Of a stretch of DNA of 64,000 nt, positions 24,108 through 35,269 are shown in pieces. The notes beneath the pieces were generated by a model. That model saw only the letters and a list, made by a program, of their open reading frames with translations, did not search any database and was not told the DNA's origin. Positions within the stretch are counted from its first letter, which is position 1; each line of letters begins with the position of its first letter. The DNA is taken from assembly GCA_029204225.1 (NCBI GenBank), contig CM055101.1, positions 29,561,975 to 29,625,974 on the forward strand. The letters are read 5' to 3'. Origin of the DNA: Diphasiastrum complanatum (lineage: Eukaryota > Streptophyta > Lycopodiopsida > Lycopodiales > Lycopodiaceae). The position numbers and the translations under genes were made by a program.

Positions 24108-25576
24108 ATGGCAAGAACATACTCTCAAGCAATTATTGAACAGAAACGTTTAGAGCATGCACAACGTTTAAAAGCATATAGGAAGTCTAGAGATTTGTAT
24201 TTGCAGAATTTGCAAAACTCACCAGTTAGAGCAAGATTAACACCTGAAGCATTTAATGATCTTTTACACGCTACTACAGTATTTGTATATTCATTTGAGA
24301 AAAGATCCGTTGAAACACCAAGTTCTACAGATTCACCTAAATCAGATTCGTCTGATTCTACTTCCGAACCAAGTTCAGACTCTTTGTTCGAGCGAAGTTT
24401 AGATTCAGATCCTCCAAGTTCATCTAGTTCAACACCATCTGTTAATATGGCTAATCTAGCGCCACCCACATCTACAAAAATCAGATATGATTTCTTTAAG
24501 GGATCATCATCTGAAGATGCGGATACTTATATTTTGCAATTTGAATCTATTACCAAAGAAAACAAAGAGCAGACAGACGAGGATAAAGTTAGAATTTTGC
24601 AGGTCTTCTGCGGAAGCAGGCTAGGATTTGGTACAGTCAATTAGTACCGGAAATAGTTAATACTTGGAATGCTTTAAAAGCAGCATTCCTTAAACAGTTT
24701 AGGAAGATAGGATATTCTACTAGATTGTTGGCTCGGCTTAACTCTGTTGAAAAAAAGCCAAAGGAATCACTTAGGAAATATACTCGTAGGGTTAAGAATT
24801 TAATAGAAAAGTTAGGAGCCCAGTATCCAGTCCCTATGCAAAATTAATGGTTCTTGGGTGGTTTGCCTAAGAAAATGGATCGTTATTGTCGACAGGGTTT
24901 GATGACTTCTTTGGAAGATGTCATTGCCTCTACCGAGAATTACGAAAACTCTCGAATTTATTGCAGACGAAGAAATGAAAGAAAAAGTAGTAAAAAACAC
25001 AAATTTAAACAAACAGAAGAATTTGAAACATAAAATGAGTCTGGATTAGAATCTGATTCAGGGAATATGGAAGAATCTTCTGAGTATTCATCTTATTCTT
25101 CTTCATCGGAAGAAGAATCTTCTTATAGGAAGACTAAGAATAGGAACTTGGAAAGAAAGAAAAGAATGGAGAAATCCGAAAAGATGGATCCATTAAGGAA
25201 AAGTGCTGAGTTGTTAACAAGAGAAATGAGCGATCTAAAGGTCCAAATATCTGATGTTAAAGCCAAGCGAAAGAAAGCGCAGCCTAATGCCAATGTTTGG
25301 TGTACCGCATGTGGGAAGGAAGGTCATTCTAAGACCAACTCTCCCAGTTTACAGACTAATTATTTAGAAGATGAACTATTCCTCTGTCCGATTAATAATC
25401 ATGAGGAGATAGCTTATACTGCAACTCCTACTAACCAAAAAACTATGATACCGAAACAACGTACTGGTCAACAGTACACTATTTTGCGAAGGGGCGGAAC
25501 ACGAGATTCCACTCCACCAACCAGAGTAAGGGGTTTGTGCTACAATTGCGGAGCCCCGGGTAAACCAGGTTTGTAA
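24108..25576 (+). pseudogene. gag: Gypsy-1 gag
   Basis: ATG at 24108 opens a Ser-rich N-terminus, then the retrotransposon gag core: KIRYDFFKGSSSEDADTYI, IRILQVF-like, and after a frameshift near 24610 LKAAFLKQFRKIGYSTRLL, ESLRKYTRRVKNLIEKLG, WFLGGLPKKMDRYCRQGL. A stop lies at 24845 and another near 25031. From 25067 an open frame holds an acidic Ser tract, a basic coil and two degenerate zinc knuckles (CTACGKEGHS.., CYNCGAPGKPG). It formed the capsid of the element; the product is now broken into at least three pieces. Confidence 0.8.
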
Positions 25577-25623
25577 ACTCGCCTAGGGAAGATGACCTTC
25601 GACCACCTAAGACTAACACTGAC

Positions 25624-26163
25624 ATGATAGTTCAGAGGATAGAAGTAGAGTCTGAATTATTAGATCGAGACCATCAATGGCCAGATTTAGAGGAAAAAGT
25701 AAATAAAGTAACTACAAGAAGTAGTAAAGATTTTTTAACTCTTAAAGGTAAGAAGAAAACTAAGACGAAAATTGCGAAAACCGTAAAAAACGCGACAAAA
25801 AAAGCGAAGGTCGCAGAACAGTTAGTAAAAACTCCTAGTAATAAAGAATTAAAGCTTGATAAGTCTAATGGAAAATATTATGATGTTGATATTAGTTCAG
25901 AAGCTAAGAAGCTCTTAGATGAAGAAACTAGAAAAGTTAAAAAAGTGACATTTTCAGATCCAGTTATAAGTAGCGAGATACCTAGAGATCTGTCGCCACT
26001 TAGAAACCATTCTTATAATATTGTTGAAGACCTTGTTTCTAGAATGCCCAATATAATTTTTAAACAATTATTAGACGATAACCAATATTATAAAAAAGAA
26101 ATTAAGCAATGTTTGCAAAATAAAAAGAGAAGAAAAGCAAACTTACCAGTAGTCAACATATGA
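25624..26163 (+). pseudogene. Gypsy-1 gag-protease linker
   Basis: An open 179-codon frame, very Lys-rich (KKKTKTKIAKTVKNATKKAK) followed by LLDEETRKVKKVTFSDPV and SYNIVEDLVSRMPNIIFKQL. The latter resembles the conserved stretch between zinc knuckle and protease in plant Tat/Athila-type gypsy elements. It leads straight into the protease region after a stop at 26161. Confidence 0.55.
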
Positions 26164-26834
26164 TTAGTTAATTATGGTGATGAAGGCCAACCAGAGATTC
26201 AAGTAGTAATTAATGGTTGCATCCTAGATAATGTACCCATAGATTTTGGATCTAGTGTAAATATAATGACTAAAAAAATGGCATATTAATTAGGCATTCA
26301 TCATAGAATAGCACCCACTTTAAGACATTTAAGGTTAGCCGATGAAACTAGAAGATCACCAATAGGAGAACTATCTCAGGTTATAGTTTATATTTGAGAC
26401 CATAAGTTTCTTATGGATTCTATAATAATAAAAACTACGAGACAATCATCATATAGAGTGTTATTAAGACGACCATGGCTCTATTAGGCCGATGTTATAA
26501 CCCACTAGAAGTACCCTCAGAGACCAGATGGAGACACCGACAGGAAAAAGTCATAAAAGAATTTTCATATCATGGAAAAAAGATAAGTACGAAGGTGAGA
26601 CACCTACATCTTCCTCGAGCTATACTGCGGAGGAAGAAGGGCTTTAGTCAGTAGGGACTGAGGGAAGGGAGAAGTTAGTAATAGAGTAGAATATGTAGAT
26701 AGAGGAAATTGTTGAGTTCCAGAGATTAGTGCGATCATAGGAGATCAGACCATAGATAGAATACTAATAGACTCAAGATCTAGTATCAACTTAGTAATGA
26801 AAACAATGGTTAAAGATTTAGGATTAGAAGCATT
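26164..26834 (+). pseudogene. Gypsy-1 protease, two retropepsin-like motifs
   Basis: The first motif, about 26200-26480, reads VVINGCILDNVPIDFGSSVN, LADETRRSPIGELSQVIV and YRVLLRRPWLY with internal stops; the catalytic D-[ST]-G is D-F-G. The second, about 26730-26834, reads IIGDQTIDRILIDSRSSINL and MVKDLGLEA, again protease-like with D-S-R. Between them is stop-rich sequence. Truncated by the opposing Copia-3 at 26835. Confidence 0.6.
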
Positions 26835-26835
26835 G

Positions 26836-27040
26836 TACTTTGTCCTGTATACCCATTTGTTGCCAATGGGTCTTTTGCCCTTTGGAAGATCCACTATCTC
26901 CCATGTGTCATGGTGTTTGATGGAATCAATCTCCTCCTGCATTGCTTTTTGCCATATTTTCTGATTTTTGGCCTCCTCAAAGCAAGAGGGTTCAGTATAT
27001 AAAATAATGTCACTCATAAGTGCAAGATTTATCTGAAACT
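26836..27040 (-). pseudogene. Copia-3 RT N-terminal fragment
   Basis: The minus strand reads YTEPSCFEEAKNQKIWQKAM, HDTWEIVDLPKGKRPIGNKW and VYRTKY, the linker and opening of copia RT. It ends at VYRTKY at 26836, before any catalytic motif. Confidence 0.8.
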
Positions 27041-27919
27041 TGTCAGGTTACTTCGTCTCTCGTGTGGAATGCCGCAACTGGTTTTTGAAGCATCCAAATG
27101 TGTCAGACTTCTGCTTAATGGTGTAGATCCAAGTCTTCCGTGAGTAATCATCAATGAAGGTTAGCAAATAAAATGCTTTACCAATAGACATTACCTTCAT
27201 TGGCCCACATAGTTCAGAGTGTATCAACTCAAACACTCGTTTTGCCCTTGTTGCTCCTTCTTTGTTGAACTTCTTCTTGTGTAACTTTCCTAGAACGCAC
27301 TCCTTGCAAATGGACTCTTCCTTATCATCCAAACTAGGTAGGCCTATTACCATCTTGAGCTTACGAAGTAGCCTCAAGCTTTTGAAGTTCAAATGCCCCA
27401 TACGTCTATGCCATAAATCACTTTCTGTTATAGATGTAGATGCTAACACATTGCACTTCGTAACAACATCATTTAACTTGTAGAAACCACAAGTTTTGTC
27501 CCTAAATCCATCAACAATCACCTTGAAACACCGTTTCACATCCTTGATCTGGCATTTCTTGTCGTTGAACTCCACCTTCAAATTATGATCTATCATTGTA
27601 CCAACAGATAAAAGACTCTTCTGAAGGCCAAGAACATACAACACATTTTCAACTACCTTGACATGTCCATCGAGAGATTGAATAGGCACTGCACCAACTC
27701 CATGAATTTGGCACTCGTCGTCGTTCACCTGCACAACTCTATCTCCATCATCAGTAAGCTCCAGATTTTTGAACCATGATTTGTTGCCAGTCATGTGTCT
27801 CGTTGCTCCTGAGTCCACGTACCAATGTGTATGATCAATGAAATGTTGCGATGCTAATGCTGTCGCAAATGACGTGCCTTGATCTTCGTTATCGCTATTA
27901 TTCTCTTCTTCGACAAAAT
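27041..27919 (-). pseudogene. pol: Copia-3 protease, GAG-pre-integrase, integrase start
   Basis: HWYVDSGATRHMTGNKSWF gives an intact protease active site. VENVLYVLGLQKSLLSVGTM, DLWHRRMGHLNFKSLRLL and CKECVLGKLH follow, and then the integrase opening IHSELCGPMKVMSIGKAF with LTFIDDYSRKTWIYTIKQKS. After SDTFGCFKNQ the rest of integrase is missing. The apparent N-terminal 16 codons of the frame (27968-27920) belong to the inserted MITE. Confidence 0.82.
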
Positions 27920-28274
27920 CATTAGAGGAGTTTTGAGCTCCAAAAAGATCCTTTAAGAATTCATGCAAGATGTAGTTTATATTAAAATATTATAACACTG
28001 ATACTTTTGACTTGCCATAACATCTTAATCGTAGCTCAAAAGTATGTCATCTAACATATCATTCGAAAGCTCTTGTCGAGCGCTTTCTAATGCACCAAAC
28101 TCCGCTAAATTCGGACTTACCACTAAAAAGTTATGCCATTTTTAGTGTGGACTCAAAAAGTTACGTTATATAGATTTCAAATTCGAGTGCTTTGATTGTC
28201 CATGTGTAAGAAAAAATTGAGAAAAAACATAAAAAGAATCTTTACAAAGGATTGGATTTACAACTCCTCTGATG
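27920..28274. mobile_element. MITE inserted in Copia-3, 355 bp
   Basis: Left end CATTAGAGGAGTTTTGAG with AAAGATCCTTTAAGAATTC; right end, reverse-complemented, CATCAGAGGAGTTGTAAATC with AATCCTTTGTAAAGATTC. The inverted ends agree over about 38 bp. Internal words GAAAGCTCTTGTCGAGCGCT and TAGATTTCAAATTCGAGTG recur in the MITE at 6143-6863. It separates gag (ending 28282) from the protease frame. No clear target-site duplication. Confidence 0.65.
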
Positions 28275-28281
28275 TGGTCAA

Positions 28282-29070
28282 CTACTTCACTTTGCCCCTC
28301 TTAATATCCGCCTTCTTTTTGCGACAATCTCTTGCCCAATGTCCAGGCTTTTGGCAATAGAAACAGTTGCCTTTCTTCTTCTTGCCTGATGTGGATCCTT
28401 GATTGTCATCCTCCACATTCGACTTCTTGGATTGCTTCTTGTATTTATGCTTCCCTTTTGCTAGCATTGCTTGATCTTCCAATGTGGGAAGTCGAGTTTT
28501 TACCACTTCACGCCTTTGTTCCTCCTGTAGGATGATGCCATGAAGATTTTCAAATGTTGGTAGTCTCTCCCTCGAAGCAATGCCAATTGCAAACATTTGG
28601 AAATTTTTGAGTAGGCCATTTATAGCTATGTAAACCAGCTCAACATCTCTTATTGGTTCTCCAATAGCTGTCAATTGGTCTCGTAACTCCTTTATTCGTG
28701 TGAAATAGGACCCTATGCCCTCATTCTCCTCCATGCAAACACTTATGAGTTTGGTCCTCAAAAACATCATTCCAGAGGGGTTCGTTGTTTGAAACTGCGT
28801 TTTGAGTGCATCCCAAGCGCCTCTTGCTGATACAGCTTCACTGATGTGGGCAATAACATGATCCTTCACTGACAAGTTTATCAAGGATAAGGCCTTATGC
28901 GCCCTTTTGTCAAATGCACGAATATCGGTTGGAGTTGTAGTTGGCCGTTGTCCCACCTCAATGACAATGTCCCACAACTCCTTTTCCATGAAAATACTTT
29001 TCATTTTGAATTTCCAAATGCTATAATTGGAAACCCGTCCAATTTACCAGCTTCTCCAAGCACGGATTCT
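28282..29070 (-). pseudogene. gag: Copia-3 gag
   Basis: SIWKFKMKSIFMEKELWDIV, FDKRAHKALSLINLSV, ARGAWDALKTQFQTTNPSG and MEENEGIGSYFTRIKELRDQ give the copia capsid; CFYCQKPGHWARDCRKKK is an intact CCHC knuckle near the C-terminus. The open frame from the internal ATG at 29004 is 240 codons; coding similarity extends upstream to about 29070 (VSNYSIWKFKMK). Confidence 0.85.
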
Positions 29071-29090
29071 CCCAATCCTGCCATTTCGCT

Positions 29091-30250
29091 AAAAATTGCT
29101 CCTATAGCACCCTAATGAGGCTCAATGACAAGCTTATAGAGCAATTTAGACTTTTAAAAGTCAACTTTAAGGTCTGACCAAAAAAGTTTCAGGACCTCCC
29201 GCCGCTTTGTCGCCAAATCGGTGTCGTCCTCCGAAATGCCCTTCATCACCAACTCCCAACTACTTGCCCACTGGAATGGTGAAAAGACTTTTGGCACACT
29301 CCGAACACTTTCTCCGCGGCAATCCCTCTGTTTTCAAGTACCGTACTTGTAGGGTACAGTCCTTTTCTGCCCTTAATTTGGAGGAATTTGGCTTTTGGAT
29401 GGCCTTAAATGGAGCTTTAGACCATAAGTTAAAGGCTCTTGAAAAAAACACACTGTTTCTTCACTTTGAAGCAAATCCCTTTTTCAAACAAATTTGAACT
29501 TCAGGGTCCCTTTCAACTTGAAAATTTTTAATGAAATTGAAGGCCATTTTGCCTTTCAAACCTTTTCAGTGTCCACTTCACCCATATCCAACGATGGGTT
29601 TTCATTCTGTGGCCCAGATCAAATTGATCTTATCCGTTGAACTTGTGGAGATTGATCTTATCCGTCGAACTTGCTCTTGTGCGCCGAACAACACTCCTGA
29701 AGCCGCTATAGACCTATTTACACTAAGTCGACCTCCTCTTGCTGCGCGCTTGTTCTCCTCCACGGCCATTCTCTCTTCACGGCTTCTTCTCCTCACCTGG
29801 CCAGATATGGCTGCCACCAAGTTTTTCCTCACGCCTCCCTACCAGCTGATTCAGCACTCAGATTACTCCACGGCTGCTCACGGCCATTTGTGGGCACATT
29901 CTACCTGCTAGGGCGCCCCTCTCCATGCATTCACAACATTGAACCATAGTCTATGTGGAGAAAGATCCACGGTTTTGTACATGAAAACCCTAGCTGTAGA
30001 AAGGAGGGAGCTTTCTTGAGATTTACTCAACCCTTTTTTGAGATTTTTCTAGCAGTCTCCTACACACTGAGGTCGCCCTACTACATTGTTCAGATTCAGA
30101 TCTATTCATTAGACACAAAAAATATCACATTCATCATTCATCGATTCCTCATAAAGAGCAAACTTGCCAAAATTACCATCTCTTAATAATCTCTCAAAGT
30201 ATGTACAAAATGAGCTCTCAATCCATATCAAATGATCTCGGATATGAGAT
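29091..30250. other. Unassigned flank of Copia-3
   Basis: A GC-richer stretch about 29170-29920 with a poly-purine-poor, leader-like texture, then AAAACCCTAGCTG near 29985. No primer-binding site or LTR edge could be placed, and the open frames on both strands lack recognisable features. It may be the leader and LTR of Copia-3 with an unusual primer, or unrelated sequence. Confidence 0.35.
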
Positions 30251-30529
30251 TAGGTAGAGTGCCATTAGGGTAGACCCTAAACCGCTAGCTATCAAAGCCT
30301 TAGATCATGCATAATTATCCTCTTGGTAGCTCGAGTCAACTGTCTTACAAAAGTAGGTGGCCGACATTATAAAAAATCCCAATCATCTAGGAACATCATC
30401 ATATTGCCAAGGGACTAAATCATCGTCCACTGGGTTCTCAATAGGTTCCGCTGACAGCCATGCTATGTTTATCTTATTCACCCCTGCCCTTATAGAAAAG
30501 CGAAGGCAGCTTGTAAATGATGATATAAT

Positions 30530-30715
30530 TCACTTTAGAAAAATATTTATTTAACTAATTCCATTTCATTATCAACAAGCAAAAAATTAAAAAAAAACCT
30601 CATCGTAATATAATTCACTTTAGAAAAAAAAAATATAACCTCATCATAATATAATTCACTTAAGAAATATATTTATTTAACTAATTTCATGTCATTATCA
30701 ACATGCAAAAAAAAA
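30530..30715 (+). repeat. Short AT-rich local duplication
   Basis: AATTCACTTTAGAAAAATAT followed by TTATTTAACTAATTCCAT and TCATTATCAACAAGCAAAAA at 30530-30590 is repeated, slightly altered, at 30652-30715, with CCTCATCGTAATATAATTCA words between. No gene is seen from 30251 to 30720. Confidence 0.6.
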
Positions 30716-30722
30716 AAAAATG

Positions 30723-30925
30723 CCTGGATAATCCACGCAAAAGATATCCATGCGTGGATATCTTTAACTTCCGGTCCGGTCCGGTGAACAAACTGAAATT
30801 TGCATGGATAATCCACGCGTGGATTATCACGCGAATACTACTTTGTGGTGCCGCCAATCTTCCCTCCCAAACAATTGCCAGAATTTTCAAAATTCAGTTT
30901 TGCGTGGATAATCCATGCACATATA
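30723..30925. repeat. Palindrome cluster, GGATAATCCACGC motif
   Basis: GGATAATCCACGC (30726), a 26 bp inverted repeat AAAGATATCCA-TGCG-TGGATATCTTT at 30740-30765, (CCGGT)x3 at 30771-30785, a perfect 22 bp palindrome GATAATCCACG/CGTGGATTATC at 30807-30828, and GCGTGGATAATCCATGC at 30902. At least four related units in 200 bp, CG-rich against an AT-rich background. No coding frame is convincing. Confidence 0.8.
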
Positions 30926-31189
30926 GTTTTCGGCGCCATGTCAGAAAAACACCGGTGGACTCACCGGAGTCGTATGTGAGTTTAAGTAGATGGTCAAGGC
31001 ATGAAAAAGTCACATTGGCAAGCAAGAGTCAGATTTCATTGAGATACAAATCATGATCACAAAACTTCACAAATTAGTATATATCTCTCTCAAAACATAA
31101 TCTCTCGCTTTCAGTCTACAAATTAGTCTCTTTATTTCTCTCACATAAACCAAAGTAAGATACAAAATAGTCACTCTCTCATTTAACTG

Positions 31190-31790
31190 AATGTAGTATT
31201 GCTCTCTATCGTCTTGTTCAAGAAATGGGTTCCTCGGTCTAACACTAACTTTTTGGGGGCTTCGAACCTCCCTATAACCTGTTCTAAAAGAAACTAGACT
31301 GTTTCTTTGGCGTTGTTTTTGGCTACAGCTCTTGCTTCAGCCCACTTGGTAAAGTAATCTATAGCTACTATGATGTAGCTCTTTTGTGAGGAGGAAGTTG
31401 GGCAGATAGTTCCCACAAAATCTATCCCCCACTTCTCAAATTGCAAGCATGCCTATATAGGGATTAGGGATCTTGATGTATCTTCTCGGGGGTTTGTCCT
31501 CTGACAAATATCGCAATGTTTCACATAATTATGAGAGTTTTTAAACAATGTTGGCCACCAGTATCCAGCTCTTAGTATTTTATCTCCTGTGAATCGGCCA
31601 ACAAAATGTCCACCACATGCAGAATCATGACACTCTTCTAGGATGAATACAAACTCATGTTGAGTCACACATCGACCAGCTATTAGAGAGAATTTTAGTG
31701 CTAGTGATTTGAGTTTCCGTCTCTTTCGAGTGGTGTAGGTAGTGGGAATTTCTAATGTGGACAAATAATTGGCTAGGTTGCTATACCATT
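31190..31790 (-). pseudogene. Ty3/gypsy integrase fragment
   Basis: The minus strand reads a zinc-binding HHCC region (ECHDSACGGHFVGRFTGDKI, YWWPTLFKNSHNYVKHCDIC, QRTNP), then after one stop the integrase core (KWGIDFVGTICP, IVAIDYFTKWAEAR-like with one stop) and LVLDRGTHFLNKTI holding the second catalytic Asp. The third acidic residue region is missing. Orientation and sequence differ from the gypsy integrase at 45 kb. Confidence 0.75.
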
Positions 31791-32248
31791 CATGAATAAG
31801 TTATGTGTCTATTTTTAAAAGTTATCTCAGCTGCTCATCTTTCTAGCTACAACTCTCCTCTTTTAGATTTCCTAGCTCACAGATACAGTCATTCAATCCC
31901 TGAAGCCTAGGTTGATTACTCTTCAAAGTATAGTCAAATTCTTGCAGAGAGGTTATGCATTTGGATAATCTACTTGGTGATTCCAATGTGTCTTAAAGTG
32001 AAATCCTAAATTCTTCATAGTAAAGCTTGAGGAGATATGGCTGAATCATGATACCCAAAGGCAAACTAGTGATGTCTAGCATAGCCTCCTCCTAGTCACC
32101 CATGATGTAGTTGTAGGCTCTAGTTCGCGACCCTCATTCTCGTGACTTAGAGTATCATTTGTCCCTGAAGACTTCAAGGATGCCAAAGACTCCTCATCCT
32201 CATCCTCCTTCACTAGAACCTTTTCCTTGGATACTTGAGAGCTTGGAC
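31791..32248 (-). pseudogene. Probable gypsy RT-to-integrase spacer
   Basis: Stop-rich minus-strand sequence continuing upstream of the integrase fragment (EWYSNLANYLSTLEIP-like at the junction). No domain is recognised. It ends at the truncated Copia-4. Confidence 0.35.
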
Positions 32249-33648
32249 CTACCCTACTAACTGTCTATATAGCATAGCATCAAATGACTGTGATTCATCA
32301 AGCTTAGAAAGCTTTTTACCTGGTTCAATAGGAGTGTTTACTAGTTTGCAATCCTGCAACCTAAACTTCTGCAGCAACTCTTTGACATACTTCACCTGTG
32401 TTAAACCCACTTCATGTCCTTTTTGCCACACTTCTACTCCAAGGCGATAATGGATCAGGCTGAGATCCGTCATCTCAAATTTTCCATGAGGTCTTTCTTG
32501 ATCATGTCTATCATCTCTTGATTATTTTCCGTAATAATCAAGTCATCAACATAAAGAGCAATCAAAGCAACCATACCATCAAAGCATAAGACATATAGAT
32601 TTGGATCAGAATTTGTTCTCACCGTCCCCTTTGAACGAAAGTAGGCATCAATCCTACTATACCACGCACGTGGTGCTTGTTTAAGACCATAAAGCGCTTT
32701 CTTCAAGCGACATACTTTATTTTCCTGTCCTTTCGTTACAAAGCCTTCAGGTTGATCCATGAACACTTCTTCTTCTAACTCACCATTTAGAAAAGCAGAT
32801 TTCACATCCATCTGATGCAAAGGCCAACCAAAATGTGAAACTGAAGCAACAAGTAGACGTAGAGTATTCCACTTACAAACCGGCACAAAGGTCTCCTCAT
32901 AGTCAATGTCTTTATTTTGTGCGTACCCTTTGATCACCAATCTTGCTTTGTGCTTTGCTATACTTCCATCTGCATGGTACTTAGTTTTGTATACCCATTT
33001 GCAACCAATGGGTTTCTTGCCAACTGGTGGTTCTACTAAGTCCCATGTGCTATGCTTAGCAATTGACTCCATCTTCTCTCCCATGGCCTTGATCCAAATG
33101 TCATCATCCTTCGCTTCACTATAAGTCGAAGGTTCTTTGCTTTGAATAATGCTAGATAAGAGAGCATAATTTGCTTCATACCTTTCAGGTAGTATCTTCT
33201 CTCTTGTTGATCTTCGTAGCTCTCCCTGGTTAGATGATCCTGGAAAGTCATCTATGTCGTGGCTCTCCATCAATCTCTCAAACCACTTAAGGAGCTTTTT
33301 GTCAGGTGATCGGCTTCCTGGTGAAAATGTATCCCACGGTACATCCTTTTCCTTGCGTTTGTCACCTGCAATTTCAATCCTTCTTGCACCAAAAGGTTTG
33401 TCTCTACCTCTCCAACCTATTTCTTGAGGTTGAGTAGTAGTATCTTGAGATGTATCCTCATGTTCATCACTGGAAAGGTCAATGAATGGATCATCATCAG
33501 GTGGTATCCTCACTATACCATCTTTCCTACTGGATGTGTCTATCTTCTCAGCATCTTTATCTTCATACATCTTGGATTCATCAAATATAACATCTCGGCT
33601 TATATGGATTTTGTTTTCGACTGGATCAAAACATCTATAGCCATTCAT
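32249..33648 (-). pseudogene. pol: Copia-4 reverse transcriptase
   Basis: RT_Copia domain: NTLRLLVASVSHFGWPLHQM, DVKSAFLNGELEEEVFMDQP, LKKALYGLKQAPRAWYSR and the catalytic ALYVDDLII, followed after a stop/frameshift at about 32470 by GHEVGLTQVKYVKELL and LDESQSFDAMLYRQLVG. It is cut at YRQLVG; RNase H is missing. The upstream linker carries HISRDVIFDESKMY from the integrase C-terminus. The 392-codon frame is the best preserved RT in the window, though truncated. Confidence 0.88.
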
Positions 33649-33747
33649 ACGATCATCATATCCTAGGAATATGCACTTGATAGCTTTTACATCAAGTTTA
33701 CGTCTCTCTTCCTTAGAAATATGTACAAGGGCCTTACATCCAAAGAT

Positions 33748-34032
33748 TCACAAGTGGTTCACCTTTGGCTTCTTCTTTGTGAATGCTTCCTCAGGTGTTA
33801 TTTTTGGTATGGCAATGGTAGGACTTCTAAATTGAAGATAGACTACCATGCTACATTCTTCTGACCAGAAATCTTTTGGTAGTTTCATTTCAACTAGCAT
33901 ATATCTGGCACTTTCCACAATCGTACGATTTTTGCGCTCAGCTACACCATGTATGAGCTTGTGTAAATTGTCTTTTAATCCCACATTGATCACAAAGATC
34001 ATTGAAGTCATTAGACTTATACTCACCTCCAC
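33748..34032 (-). pseudogene. Copia-4 integrase C-terminal fragment
   Basis: HGVAERKNRTIVESARYMLV carries the third acidic residue of the integrase core; MKLPKDFWSEECSMVVYL and TPEEAFTKKKPKVNHL follow. The core before it is largely missing: a stretch of about 90 bp separates it from protease sequence. Confidence 0.8.
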
Positions 34033-34063
34033 TATTTGATCTTAGGACTTTGATCTTCTTACC

Positions 34064-34470
34064 TATTTGATTTTCGACCAAGTTTTTGAGGTTCTTGAAG
34101 TTATCAAATGCATTTGATTTCTTCTACAACTCAGTTTGCGAAGGAACGGATGATACAAGTCCATGTTGCCCCTTGATTGTAGCATTCAACCTGTACAATT
34201 TTGTATTGGGCTCCCTTACTCCATTCGCAATAACTTTGAACTTTTGGTTTGCATCCTTCACAAAGCAACGATCATGGATGAATTCTACTTTCAACTTTTG
34301 ATCAGTAATGACTCCAACAGAAAGTAAATTTTTCTTCAAACCTGGTACGTAAAGTATCTCCTTGATCATCCTGCTTTTGCCATCAATTTATATTGCTCTG
34401 GTCCTTATCACTCAAACTACATCATTGAGTGATTTAATTGGACCAACCTGGCAAGGTATAAAATTCCATC
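34064..34470 (-). pseudogene. Copia-4 protease C-terminal fragment
   Basis: SRMIKEILYVPGLKKNLLSV, GVITDQKLKVEFIHDRCFVK and VREPNTKLYRLNATIKGQHG are the end of the protease and the start of the pre-integrase region. The zinc region that should follow is deleted. From about 34471 to 34765 nothing is recognised. Confidence 0.7.
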
Positions 34471-34769
34471 AAAGTCAAAGCCGACTTGTAGACCAAGGGG
34501 GCATTGATGCTTAGCTAGACATGTCCTCAAAATGAGCCTCAAAAAACTTGACTATTTGCCAAAAAACTCTAACAACTTTGAGAGGGGAAGACAGCACCCG
34601 AGTATAGACTTAGTCGCTGGGTTTCTCCCATGCTCATTGCTCTATGCCTCGTCCACTCCCGAGGGTGGGCGGATGGGGGGGAACACTCGGGCCTTGGTAG
34701 TCTAAATGCCAAATGGAAAAAGCCTAAGGTAGGGTGGCTCAAGTCTCCCAACCCAAAAATGTTTTTTGA

Positions 34770-35266
34770 ATTTCACATGTGAAGGTCACATGAACAGTAG
34801 GACCCATAGGTGTCAGAGAGCAAGGAGCAAAAAGCATGTCAAGTGCGGTGGGAAAGAATGGGTGAAAATGTCAAGTGTTGTTGAAATTGCCATCCTCAAT
34901 GCTGGGAAGAATACTCTTTTGGATATTTTTCCGGTCTTGTTCATACCTTTTAGTTGAAAGAAACATATACAGAGCTCACCCAAATTTTTTGGAGCATTCA
35001 TGAGGCCTTTGGTGGCTGAACTAGAATCTCTTTTTGTGAATGGGATCGAAATGTATTACCTTCAAAATATCTTTCAAGCCATCTTTCAACAATTTCAAAA
35101 AATTGTCACCTTTGTGCTATGCTGATGATAGTGACAAGAGATCACCCTGCCCAATGTAAAATTGGACTCTTCAAAGATGGGGGCCAGGCCTTTTGTCGTA
35201 GAGATAATGCACAAGCTACCCTAGATAGTGGAGATGGAAAGTACCCAAGGCATTATTTATATGATG
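34770..35266 (+). pseudogene. CACTA tnp2 fragment, fused to Copia-2
   Basis: The plus strand reads FFGAFMRPLVAELESLFVNG after a stop, then MLMIVTRDHPAQCKIGLFKD, GGQAFCRRDNAQATLDSGDG and HYLYD. This is the same family as 22990-22760 on the other strand and matches tnp2 (a PLVEEL..L..G-like line, GD.PA....CRR). At 35266/35267 it changes abruptly into copia integrase. An open frame across the junction is accidental. Confidence 0.65.
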
Positions 35267-35269
35267 TTT

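Larger units (their letters stand above)
26836..29090 (-). mobile_element. Copia-3 (truncated, internally deleted)
   Basis: A minus-strand Ty1/copia remnant: gag, protease, GAG-pre-integrase, first third of integrase, then a direct jump to the start of RT, truncated at 26836. A MITE separates gag from protease. Sequence differs from Copia-1/2 and Copia-5, so it is another family. No PBS or LTR of its own was identified to the right. Confidence 0.8.

Noticed and set aside
29602-29911. Overlapping frames on both strands near 29.6-29.9 kb
   Set aside because: GC-richer leader-like sequence; neither product resembles a known protein and both strands are open.
30703-31056. 117-codon plus-strand frame
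   Set aside because: It reads through the palindrome cluster; repeated peptide words simply mirror the DNA motif.
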